12,062 nucleotides of DNA from Devosia sp. (GTDB taxonomy: Bacteria > Pseudomonadota > Alphaproteobacteria > Rhizobiales > Devosiaceae), in NCBI GenBank assembly GCA_028290245.1, contig JAQGKG010000071.1, positions 1 to 12,062 of the forward strand, written 5' to 3'. The number at the start of each line of letters is the position of its first letter. Position 1 is the stretch's first letter. The position numbers and the translations under genes were made by a program. The notes under the pieces were generated by a model. That model did not search any database. It was not told the origin of the DNA and saw only the letters and a list, made by a program, of their open reading frames with translations. This document shows positions 1 through 6,506 of this stretch, piece after piece.

Positions 1-530
1 TCTTCTTCCTCGCCCTCGTCGACCTCTAGCGGCACCACGATGGTGATATAGCCCTCGGCAATGTTCACATGCGGCACTACGGCTTTGGTGAACGGGTAAA
101 GATAAGTATCGCCGCTTTGCGGATCGCGGACTTCGAGCAGATCGCCGGCGCCGAAATTGGGTAGGGCCGAGACCTGGCCGATGGTTACGCCGGTGTCGAG
201 ACGCGCCTCGAGGCCAATAAGGTCGGCATGATAGAAGTCGTCTTCGTCCTCGGGCCGAGGCAGCTTGTCCCGGTCGATGAACAGATTGACGCCATTGAGG
301 CTTTCGGCGGCGTTACGATCGGAAATTCCATTAATCTGGGCCACGACCACAGTCTTGTGCAGGCGCAGCTTGCTCAGCACCACCGTCAGCCCGGGCCTGT
401 CGGTATCGAGCGGGCCATAGGTGCCGATGGCCAGCGGATCCTGGGTATGGGTGGCGACGCGCACATGGCCCTTGATGCCATGCGCTGCGCCAATCTGGCC
501 GAGTAAAATCTTGTCGTTGTTATTGGTCAT
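1..530 (-). CDS. rimM: Ribosome maturation factor RimM (3' end cut by window edge)
   Basis: RimM binds ribosomal protein S19 and helps mature the 30S subunit head, including 16S rRNA processing. The reverse strand from the ATG at 530 reads MTNNNDKILLGQIGAAHGIK, and GQIGAAHGIKGHVRV is the classic RimM N-terminal signature. The N-terminal beta-barrel domain covers about residues 7-90. A PRC-barrel domain follows, recognisable by DDFYHADLIGLEA near residue 97 and the later LYPF and VVPLEVDEGEEE stretches. The open frame runs off the window after about 176 residues. Family members are usually 165-190 residues, so only a few residues are probably missing. GGAG lies just upstream of the ATG on the coding strand. 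The usual upstream neighbour rpsP is absent: the next gene upstream is divergent, so rimM must have its own promoter in 531-643. Domain identity is secure. Confidence 0.93.
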   Translation of the reverse strand, partial: MTNNNDKILLGQIGAAHGIKGHVRVATHTQDPLAIGTYGPLDTDRPGLTVVLSKLRLHKTVVVAQINGISDRNAAESLNGVNLFIDRDKLPRPEDEDDFYHADLIGLEARLDTGVTIGQVSALPNFGAGDLLEVRDPQSGDTYLYPFTKAVVPHVNIAEGYITIVVPLEVDEGEEE

Positions 531-643
531 GCTCGCTCCGGCAATATTGAGCGGTCTTAGCAGGCGCAGCGCCGCTTGGGAATCAGAACGGAACCAAGCT
601 TGGCCCCACGCTATTGTTCAAGCACATTAACAGGAGTTAACCC

Positions 644-943
644 GTGGCCAAGACCCTCACCGAGCGTGACGACATCCGGCAATGGGCCGAGGCTCGCGGC
701 GGCAATCCGATGCTGATGGATACGCCCGATGGCACCGGCACGCGCACATTGCTGCAGTTGACCTTTGGCCAGCATGCCATCAATACCGAGGGCAACGAAG
801 GGCCGGACCGCATCGGCGGCTTCCAGCTTGTGAGTTGGGAAGACTGGTTTGCCGCGCTCGAAACTGGCAAGTTGGCGCTGCGGGTATCTGATGATCTGGC
901 AGGCGGCAGTGAAGCCGAGTTCGAATTCGTCGAACGGGACTGA
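644..943 (+). CDS. Conserved hypothetical protein, 99 aa
   Basis: Small soluble protein of unknown function, starting at GTG 644 with a strong AGGAG Shine-Dalgarno at 632-636. It begins MAKTLTERDDIRQWAEARGG and contains GPDRIGGFQLVSWEDWFAALE (about residues 54-74), then a short acidic end. From memory, the layout (helical IRxWAExRGG start, a beta-rich middle, a S-W-x-x-W/F-F segment, then a L-A-L-x-hydrophobic strand) matches a widespread family of about 70-100 residue proteins. Those are often mislabelled '1,4-alpha-glucan branching enzyme' in databases, and nothing here supports such an enzyme. There is no signal peptide, membrane segment or metal-binding motif. It stands alone on the plus strand, divergent from rimM, and its stop codon forms part of a hairpin. 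The gene call is firm; the function is unknown. Confidence 0.85.
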   Translation: MAKTLTERDDIRQWAEARGGNPMLMDTPDGTGTRTLLQLTFGQHAINTEGNEGPDRIGGFQLVSWEDWFAALETGKLALRVSDDLAGGSEAEFEFVERD

Positions 944-956
944 GTGTTCAGTCCCG
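935..956. terminator. Hairpin overlapping the stop codon, likely bidirectional terminator
   Basis: A perfect 9-bp inverted repeat (935-943 with 948-956, loop GTGT) includes the TGA stop of the 99-aa gene. It lies between convergent genes (644-943 plus and 970-1275 minus), the expected place for a shared terminator. There is no clear T run on either side, so it may act as a 3' end stabiliser or a weak terminator rather than a classic intrinsic one. Confidence 0.55.
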
Positions 957-969
957 TCCGGTGAATGGA

Positions 970-1275
970 TTAGTTCTGGCTCGGCAGCGACTGGAAGCCG
1001 TTTTCATACAGATTCATCGTCGCCTGAATATCCTCGATATGCATGGTCAGGCCTTGCTCGACGGCTTCAGCTTGGCGGCGAAACAGATCGCGGCGCGATA
1101 GCAGTTCGAAGCGCTCACTTTCGAGTTCCTTCAAGGCCATGTCGATACGATCGCGATGGGTCGCGAGACGTTGGACCATCGGAGCCGTCTGCTTGGCTGC
1201 TTCCTGGAGCACGGACTCCATTTGTTCCAATTCGGGCTGGACGATCTTAAGGCTGGTTTTTTGGCGCACAGTCAT
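970..1275 (-). CDS. Small helical coiled-coil-like hypothetical protein, 101 aa
   Basis: Unrecognised small protein. The chosen start is ATG 1275 (MTVRQKTSLKIVQPELEQME) because AAGGAG at 1284-1289 is ideally spaced from it (8 bases). A GTG at 1284 in the same frame would overlap that ribosome site. Residues about 10-90 are rich in E, K, R, Q and spaced L/I/M/V with almost no glycine, which suggests long amphipathic helices or a coiled coil (for example MALKELESERFELLSRRDLF in the middle). There are no cysteines, no signal peptide and no membrane segment. The gene is monocistronic: upstream lies an AT-rich intergenic region with GANTC sites, and downstream lies the hairpin shared with a convergent gene. 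It could be a structural or adaptor protein, but nothing in the sequence assigns a function. Coding potential is supported by the ribosome site and helix pattern. Confidence 0.75.
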   Translation of the reverse strand: MTVRQKTSLKIVQPELEQMESVLQEAAKQTAPMVQRLATHRDRIDMALKELESERFELLSRRDLFRRQAEAVEQGLTMHIEDIQATMNLYENGFQSLPSQN

Positions 1276-1349
1276 CTTTCTCACTCCTTGGTTAGCGTGC
1301 CCGGCGAGAAAATGGTCTCCGTTCGGTCAACGTGTGAAAAGGTAAGTGT

Positions 1350-1490
1350 GAGTCATACCCAAAAGTTGCCGTCGAAAGATACTTTATCGTCTATTTACCA
1401 TTAACATAAAATCGCCCCACCGTGACTCATCGCGTATAATTGAGGACTCACAGGATTCTAACCAGACTCTGCAGATGCTTCGATAGATTC
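1350..1490. promoter_or_regulatory. Cluster of six GANTC (CcrM-type methylation) sites
   Basis: GANTC occurs at 1350-1354, 1424-1428, 1445-1449, 1454-1458, 1465-1469 and 1486-1490. Five lie within 67 bases, against one per 256 bases expected by chance at equal base composition. In alphaproteobacteria GANTC is the target of the cell-cycle methyltransferase CcrM, and promoter GANTC sites can be read by GcrA. The cluster spans the 3' end of the metallopeptidase gene and the AT-rich region upstream of the minus-strand 101-aa gene. A CtrA-like half-site (TTTACCAT followed by TTAACAT, 1394-1407) lies between the first and second sites. The sites are seen directly; a regulatory role is inference. 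Confidence 0.45.
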
Positions 1491-1886
1491 CATATCTTCA
1501 TCGGAAAATCCGAAATGGTGGCCGAGTTCGTGGATCAGAACATGAGTGACGACTTCACCTAAAGTGTTGTCGTCATTCTCGGCCCAGTAGTCGAGAATGG
1601 CCCGGCGATAGAGAAAAACGGTGTTGGGCAATTGGCCGGTCTGGGGCACGGCGCCGTCTTCGGTCATGCCGACGCCGACAAACAAGCCCATCAGCTCGAA
1701 TGGGCTTTCCATGCCGAAGCCATCCAGCACGTCCTGCTCGGCATAGTCGGCGACTGAGCAGGTCACGTCGGCTGCGAGCGTCTTGAACGGCTCAGGCAGT
1801 TCGCGAAGCGCGGCCGTAGCCAGCGCCTCGATGTCGTCGAGGGTAGGCGCGAACCGCGCCCCCCAATCTAGATCACTTACTGCCAC
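1458..1886 (-). CDS. Minimal zincin-type metallopeptidase family protein
   Basis: Small acidic zinc metallopeptidase-like protein of the family known as DUF1025 / PF06262 (my recollection of the family name). The signature HELGHHFGFSD at residues 119-129 fits HExxHxxGxxD: H119 and H123 would bind zinc, E120 would be catalytic and D129 is the likely third ligand. The 142-residue length is typical of this short family, whose substrate is unknown. There is no signal peptide, so it is probably cytoplasmic. The GTG start at 1886 lies inside the last codons of leuC (10-base overlap) with no strong ribosome site, which suggests translational coupling to leuC. The stop codon lies within a GANTC-rich stretch. 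The family call is confident; the biological role is not known. Confidence 0.88.
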   Translation of the reverse strand: MAVSDLDWGARFAPTLDDIEALATAALRELPEPFKTLAADVTCSVADYAEQDVLDGFGMESPFELMGLFVGVGMTEDGAVPQTGQLPNTVFLYRRAILDYWAENDDNTLGEVVTHVLIHELGHHFGFSDEDMESIEASAESG

Positions 1887-3283
1887 TCGCGAATGTCGAC
1901 GAAGTGGCCGGCGAGGGCTGCGGCGGCGGCCATGGCGGGCGCCACGAGATGGGTGCGGCCCTTGAAGCCCTGACGACCCTCGAAGTTGCGATTGGAGGTC
2001 GAGGCGCAGCGTTCTTGCGGCTTGAGCTTATCGGGGTTCATGGCGAGGCACATCGAGCAACCTGGCTCGCGCCACTCAAAGCCGGCATTGAGGAAAATGG
2101 TGTGCAGGCCTTCGGCCTCGGCCTGATCCTTGACCAGGCCCGAGCCGGGCACGACCATGGCATTTACACCGGCCGCGACCTTGCGATCGCCGATCACGGC
2201 TGCAGCGGCGCGCAGGTCTTCGATGCGGCCATTGGTGCAGGAGCCGATGAAAACGCGTTCAACCGGAATGTCGGTGATCTTGGTGCCGGGCTTGAGGCCC
2301 ATATATTCCAGCGCGCGCCACTTGGAGGCCCGCTTGTTCTCGTCGGCGATATCGTCGGGGTTTGGCACGACGCCGGTAACCGAGATGACGTCTTCGGGCG
2401 AGGAGCCCCAGGAGACGATGGGCGGCAATTGAGTCGCGTCGAGGATCACGACCTTGTCGTAGACCGCGCCTTCGTCGGTATAGAGGGTTTTCCAATAATC
2501 TAGCGCCATGTCCCAGGCCTTGCCCTTGGGCGCGCGGTTGCGGCCTTCGACATAGTCGAACGTGGTCTGGTCGGGGGCGATCAGGCCAGCGCGGGCGCCG
2601 CCTTCGATGGTCATGTTGCAGACCGTCATGCGGCCTTCCATCGACAGGGCTTCGATGGCTTCGCCAGCGAATTCGATGACGTGGCCATTGCCACCGGCAG
2701 TGCCGATTTCGCCGATGATGGCGAGGATGATGTCCTTGGCGGTGACGTGGGGCGGCAGCTTGCCGTCGACCCGCACCAGCATGTTCTTGGCTTTTTGCTG
2801 GATCAGCGTCTGGGTGGCCAGCACGTGTTCCACTTCCGAGGTGCCGATACCATGCGCCAGTGCGCCAAAAGCGCCATGCGTCGAGGTGTGGCTATCGCCG
2901 CAGACGATGGTCATGCCGGGCAGGGTGAAACCCTGTTCGGGACCGACGATGTGGACGATGCCCTGGCGCTTGTCGAAGGGGTCGAAATATTCGATGCCGA
3001 ACTCACTGGTATTCTCGGCTAGCGTCGCGATCTGGATGGCGCTTTCCGGATCAGGATTGGGCAGCGAACGGTCGGTGGTCGGGACGTTGTGATCGACCAC
3101 GGCCAACGTGCGCTCGGGGTGACGTACCTTGCGGCCATTGAGGCGCAGGCCCTCAAAGGCCTGTGGGCTCGTGACTTCGTGGACGAGGTGACGATCGATA
3201 TAGAGCAGCGAGGAACCGTCCTCGTTGTTCTGCACCAGATGGTCGTCCCAGATCTTGTCGTAGAGCGTGCGTGCCTTGGTCAT
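1877..3283 (-). CDS. leuC: 3-isopropylmalate dehydratase large subunit
   Basis: With LeuD, this aconitase-family enzyme isomerises 2-isopropylmalate to 3-isopropylmalate in leucine synthesis, in the cytoplasm. The 468-residue length matches the family. It begins MTKARTLYDKIWDDHLV and shows the conserved VDHNVPT (63-69), CGDSHTSTHGAFGALAHGIG (128-147) and FIGSCTNGRIEDLR (345-358) motifs. The three cysteines expected to hold the 4Fe-4S cluster are C349, C409 and C412 (GCSMC at 408-412). All key residues are intact. leuD is not in the window; large and small subunit genes are often apart in alphaproteobacteria. A plausible sigma-70-type promoter lies at 3315-3344. The 3' end overlaps the metallopeptidase start, so the two are probably co-transcribed. 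No leucine-rich leader peptide is visible. Confidence 0.98.
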   Translation of the reverse strand: MTKARTLYDKIWDDHLVQNNEDGSSLLYIDRHLVHEVTSPQAFEGLRLNGRKVRHPERTLAVVDHNVPTTDRSLPNPDPESAIQIATLAENTSEFGIEYFDPFDKRQGIVHIVGPEQGFTLPGMTIVCGDSHTSTHGAFGALAHGIGTSEVEHVLATQTLIQQKAKNMLVRVDGKLPPHVTAKDIILAIIGEIGTAGGNGHVIEFAGEAIEALSMEGRMTVCNMTIEGGARAGLIAPDQTTFDYVEGRNRAPKGKAWDMALDYWKTLYTDEGAVYDKVVILDATQLPPIVSWGSSPEDVISVTGVVPNPDDIADENKRASKWRALEYMGLKPGTKITDIPVERVFIGSCTNGRIEDLRAAAAVIGDRKVAAGVNAMVVPGSGLVKDQAEAEGLHTIFLNAGFEWREPGCSMCLAMNPDKLKPQERCASTSNRNFEGRQGFKGRTHLVAPAMAAAAALAGHFVDIREWQ

Positions 3284-3314
3284 AGCGGTATTCCGGCAGG
3301 GAAAGTTTGGAGTG

Positions 3315-3344
3315 GTTCTAAGGCAGGAAGGGTCTAGTGGTCAA
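3315..3344 (-). promoter_or_regulatory. Probable leuC promoter
   Basis: On the minus strand, TTGACC (3344-3339) and TAGAAC (3320-3315) are separated by 18 bases. That is a good -35 and a moderate -10 for an alphaproteobacterial housekeeping sigma factor. The leuC ATG lies about 30 bases downstream, which leaves a short untranslated leader. The hairpin behind the flippase gene lies just upstream. Prediction from motif match only. Confidence 0.45.
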
Positions 3345-3349
3345 GCATA

Positions 3350-3369
3350 ACCGTACTCATGGGTACGGT
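3350..3369 (-). terminator. Hairpin directly after the flippase stop codon
   Basis: A 7-bp perfect inverted repeat, ACCGTAC (3350-3356) and GTACGGT (3363-3369), with a 6-base loop, begins at the last base of the flippase stop codon. Its position between the flippase and the leuC promoter fits termination of flippase transcripts. The sequence after it on the minus strand (TATGCTTG) has no real U tract, so it may be a weak intrinsic terminator or an mRNA 3' end structure. Confidence 0.45.
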
Positions 3370-4727
3370 CAGACCGCGGACGGACGGTCCACGGCACCGC
3401 GCACGGCGAAGACGCCGAGCAGGCTGGTATCAAGACCGATGCGCAGGCGGCACCACAGCGCGATGGCGATCTGCGCAACGATGCGGGCACCCATATTGGC
3501 CGCAGCTGCGCCGACGATGCCGTAAACCGGGATAACGAGGAATTGCACGAGGAACCCCAGCGCCATGATGGTGCCGAAGATGGCCACATAGGCGCGCTCG
3601 TGCCCGGTCATCATCATGACGATCTTGGATGGGCCCGTGGCGGCGTCAAACAGCAAGCCTAGGGATAGCAGTACCAGCACCACAGCACCCTCGGCGTAGT
3701 AGTCGCCGAACAGGGACAGGATCAGGTCGCCCCAGCCGACAAAGATCGCAAAAATTACCAGCGAGAATAGGAAACCTGCGACTGAGGCGAGGGCCGTGAT
3801 GGCCTGGGCCTTGCGCATTTGGCCGGCATGGAAATGTTGCGCCACCATGGGGGCGATCACCAGTTCGATGGCGAAGGTGAATAGCGTCATCAGCCCGGCG
3901 GTGCGGAAGGCGTTGAAATAGACGCCGGAGCTTTCGAGGTCGAGCATCAGCCCGACGAGGATCACGTCGGCATTGAGCGCCGCAGTCTCGATCAGGGCGC
4001 CGAGCATGAGCCAGCGGCTGATGCCGCCCCATTGCTGCCAGTAGCGGCGCACGGGCGACAGGCTGGGCGTCAGCACGTATTTGCCGGAGATGGAGCGCCA
4101 GAACTGCAGGGCCAGCATGCCGGATAGCAAAGCCGCCGAGAGGACCAGCGCATCGGGGCCGCTGAGGACGACGCCAAAGGCGAACAGGATCAATACCGTC
4201 CCGGGCAGGGCGAGGCGCCACAGGATGTCGCGCGGCACCAGCGCGGTCCACAGCGAACCTTGAGCCCGTAGAGCCGAGGAATTGTATTCAGCCATGGCCA
4301 TCGGCAGTACGAGAAATGCCGCGCCATAGAAGTGGTTGGCCGTGTCGCCGAAGCTGGCGAATTGCAGGGTGATGAGTACTGCGGCGCAGAGCGCGAGTGC
4401 GATAGCAAGGCTGGCGAGGATGGTGAGCATCGAGCCGGCGCGGACTGCCTTGATGGCTTCTGACGCCCGGCCTGCGACGGTTTCCTGCGACCATAGGCGG
4501 AGGATGGCCATGGGTTGGCCGACGCCTGCGCCGATCGCCAGCACGGTTGCCAGTGCCAGCCCGAAGGCAAAGCGGCCGTATTCGTCCGGCGACATGGTGC
4601 GCGAGAGCACGACGTAGGTGATGTAGGTCAGGCCTGCGGTGGCGAGCTTGATGCCAAGCGACGCCACCGAGCGACGAAGCCCGGATTGTAGCAGCGCCGA
4701 AAGGTCAGAAGGAATCTTGAACCGCAT
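3369..4727 (-). CDS. Polysaccharide flippase-like membrane protein (Wzx/MATE type)
   Basis: Integral inner-membrane protein of the MOP superfamily, which flips lipid-linked sugars or other polysaccharide intermediates across the membrane. The N-terminal region (GIKLATAGLTYITYVVLSRT followed by MSPDEYGRFAFG) is the typical start of Wzx-like proteins: a first helix, then a short loop with E-Y-G-R-F. Many hydrophobic segments follow over the 452 residues, consistent with 12-14 membrane helices, for example ALPGTVLILFAFGVVL, SLVIFAIFVGW and AVVLVLLSLGLLF. I chose ATG 4727 (MRFKIPSDLSALLQ) because GAGG lies 5 bases upstream. An in-frame ATG at 4775 would add 16 residues (MANCRGRGCSPDFEAF) that look unlike the family. 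No glycosyltransferase or polymerase gene is nearby, so the substrate cannot be inferred. It lies between purH and leuC. Confidence 0.85.
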   Translation of the reverse strand: MRFKIPSDLSALLQSGLRRSVASLGIKLATAGLTYITYVVLSRTMSPDEYGRFAFGLALATVLAIGAGVGQPMAILRLWSQETVAGRASEAIKAVRAGSMLTILASLAIALALCAAVLITLQFASFGDTANHFYGAAFLVLPMAMAEYNSSALRAQGSLWTALVPRDILWRLALPGTVLILFAFGVVLSGPDALVLSAALLSGMLALQFWRSISGKYVLTPSLSPVRRYWQQWGGISRWLMLGALIETAALNADVILVGLMLDLESSGVYFNAFRTAGLMTLFTFAIELVIAPMVAQHFHAGQMRKAQAITALASVAGFLFSLVIFAIFVGWGDLILSLFGDYYAEGAVVLVLLSLGLLFDAATGPSKIVMMMTGHERAYVAIFGTIMALGFLVQFLVIPVYGIVGAAAANMGARIVAQIAIALWCRLRIGLDTSLLGVFAVRGAVDRPSAV

Positions 4728-4843
4728 AAAGGCCTCGAAGTCGGGGCTGCAGCCGCGACCCCGACAATTTGCCATGCCAATCTCAAGAAGGTCTTACTTC
4801 CTAGAGGTCGGCGAGATTACGAAGTTGTAACTTTGGCGCGCGC

Positions 4844-6430
4844 TTAGTGCCGGAAATGGCGCATGCCGGTCATCACCATGGCGATGCCGGCGGCATCGGC
4901 GGCGGCGATAACCTCATCGTCGCGCATCGAGCCACCGGGCTGGATCACGGCGGTGGCGCCAGCAGCGACGAGGGCTTCCAAGCCATCGGCGAAGGGGAAG
5001 AATGCGTCCGACGCAGCAACGGAACCCAGAGTTAGGGCGCCTTCGACACCGGCAGCCTTGGCAGCGTCGATCGACTTGCGGTGGGCGGTGAGGGCTGAAT
5101 CAACACGGGACATCTGGCCGGCCCCGATGCCGACGGTGGCGCCTTGCTTGACGTAAACGATAGCGTTGGACTTGACGTGCTTGGCCACCTTGGCGGCGAG
5201 ACGCAGGTCGGCCATTTCGGCGTCGGTCGGCTGGCGCTTGGTGACGACCTTGAGCTCGCAGTCATCGACATTGCGGTTGTCGCGCGACTGCACCAGCAGG
5301 CCACCGGCAACCGACTTAACCACAAGGCCGTCGGCCTTGGCATCGGCGAGACCGCCGGTCAGCAGTAGGCGCAGGTTTTTCTTGGCGGCGATGATGTCCT
5401 GGGCTTCCTGCGTCGCCGACGGAGCCACGATCACCTCGGTAAACACCTTGACGATCTCTGTGGCGGTGGCGGCGTCGATCTCGCGGTTGGTGGCAACAAT
5501 GCCGCCAAAAGCCGAGACCGGGTCGGTGCGCAGGGCATTGGTATAGGCGGTCAGCAGGTCGCCAGCAACCGATACGCCGCAGGGGTTGGCGTGCTTGATG
5601 ATGGCAACGGCTGCGACTTCGCTGGCGTCGAATTCGGAGACCAGCTCGAAGGCGGCGTCGGTGTCGTTGATATTGTTATAGCTGAGCGTCTTGCCCTGCA
5701 CCTGGGTGGCGGTAGCGACGCCGCGGCGGTCATCGCCATTGGCGTAGAAGCCGGCCCACTGATGCGGATTTTCGCCGTAGCGCATCACTTCGCGCAGGGT
5801 GCCGGCAAAGCTGCGATAGGGAATTTCGGGGTAGTCGATGGCTTTGGCGAACCAGGTCGAGATGGCGCTGTCATAAGCGGCGGTGCGGGCATAGGCCTTG
5901 GCAGCGAGCTTCTGGCGCAGCTCGAACGGTACGCCGCCGGTGGTGGAAATTGCTTCGAGGATTGCGGGGTAATCGGCAGGGTCGACGACGACGGTGACAA
6001 AGGCGTGGTTCTTGGCCGCAGAGCGGACCATGGCGGGGCCGCCGATGTCGATATTTTCGATGATCTCGTCGTAGCTAGCGCCGGACGCGACTGTTTTCTC
6101 GAAGGGGTAGAGGTTCACCGCGACCAGGTCGATGGCGGCGATGTCATGCTCGGCCATCGAGGCGGCGTGGGTTGCGTTGTCGCGCACCGAGAGCAGGCCG
6201 CCATGCACCTTGGGATGCAGCGTCTTGACGCGGCCGTCCATCATTTCGGGAAAGCCGGTGAGGTCTGCGATCTCGCGGACGGGCAGACCAGCATCGCTGA
6301 TCAGCTTGTGGGTGCCGCCGGTCGAGACCAGCTCCACGCCCGCTGCCGAGAGCCCCTTGGCAAAGTCGGCCATGCCGGACTTGTCGAATACCGAAAGCAG
6401 CGCCCGAGCGACCTTGACCGTCTTGCCCAT
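4844..6430 (-). CDS. purH: Bifunctional AICAR transformylase / IMP cyclohydrolase
   Basis: PurH carries out the last two steps of de novo purine synthesis: formylation of AICAR with 10-formyl-tetrahydrofolate, then ring closure to IMP. The 528 residues match the family. The N-terminal cyclohydrolase domain (about 1-195) shows STGGT (36-40), MMDGRVKTLHPKVHGG (63-78, with the conserved K69, T70, H72 and K74) and NLYPF (106-110). The transformylase domain (about 200-528) has RYGENPHQ (217-224), the catalytic K279-H280 in KHANPCG, GGLLVQ (376-381), a SDAFFPF segment (474-480) and the usual C-terminus TGMRHFRH. All hallmark residues are present. The gene lies 76 bases downstream of the heparinase-like gene and may be transcribed with it. 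A weak ribosome site (AGGCGAG) precedes the ATG at 6430. No purine riboswitch or PurR-type site was recognised. Confidence 0.98.
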   Translation of the reverse strand: MGKTVKVARALLSVFDKSGMADFAKGLSAAGVELVSTGGTHKLISDAGLPVREIADLTGFPEMMDGRVKTLHPKVHGGLLSVRDNATHAASMAEHDIAAIDLVAVNLYPFEKTVASGASYDEIIENIDIGGPAMVRSAAKNHAFVTVVVDPADYPAILEAISTTGGVPFELRQKLAAKAYARTAAYDSAISTWFAKAIDYPEIPYRSFAGTLREVMRYGENPHQWAGFYANGDDRRGVATATQVQGKTLSYNNINDTDAAFELVSEFDASEVAAVAIIKHANPCGVSVAGDLLTAYTNALRTDPVSAFGGIVATNREIDAATATEIVKVFTEVIVAPSATQEAQDIIAAKKNLRLLLTGGLADAKADGLVVKSVAGGLLVQSRDNRNVDDCELKVVTKRQPTDAEMADLRLAAKVAKHVKSNAIVYVKQGATVGIGAGQMSRVDSALTAHRKSIDAAKAAGVEGALTLGSVAASDAFFPFADGLEALVAAGATAVIQPGGSMRDDEVIAAADAAGIAMVMTGMRHFRH

Positions 6431-6506
6431 GAGATGTGTCTCGCCTGTGATTGGATTTGGCGCTGGCTACCACGAAGCGCGGGTGGAGCCAACTGCAGAC
6501 TGCTCG

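Noticed and set aside
1435..1440. Perfect TATAAT on the plus strand
   Set aside because: No suitable -35 element lies 16-18 bases upstream, and no plus-strand gene follows.
1904..2503. Plus-strand open frame (199 codons) opposite leuC
   Set aside because: Shadow of leuC, with composition typical of antisense frames in GC-rich DNA.
4728..4843. Possible regulatory RNA or promoter between purH and the flippase gene
   Set aside because: Only a 5-bp inverted repeat (AAGTT-GT-AACTT) was visible, with no convincing promoter or terminator.
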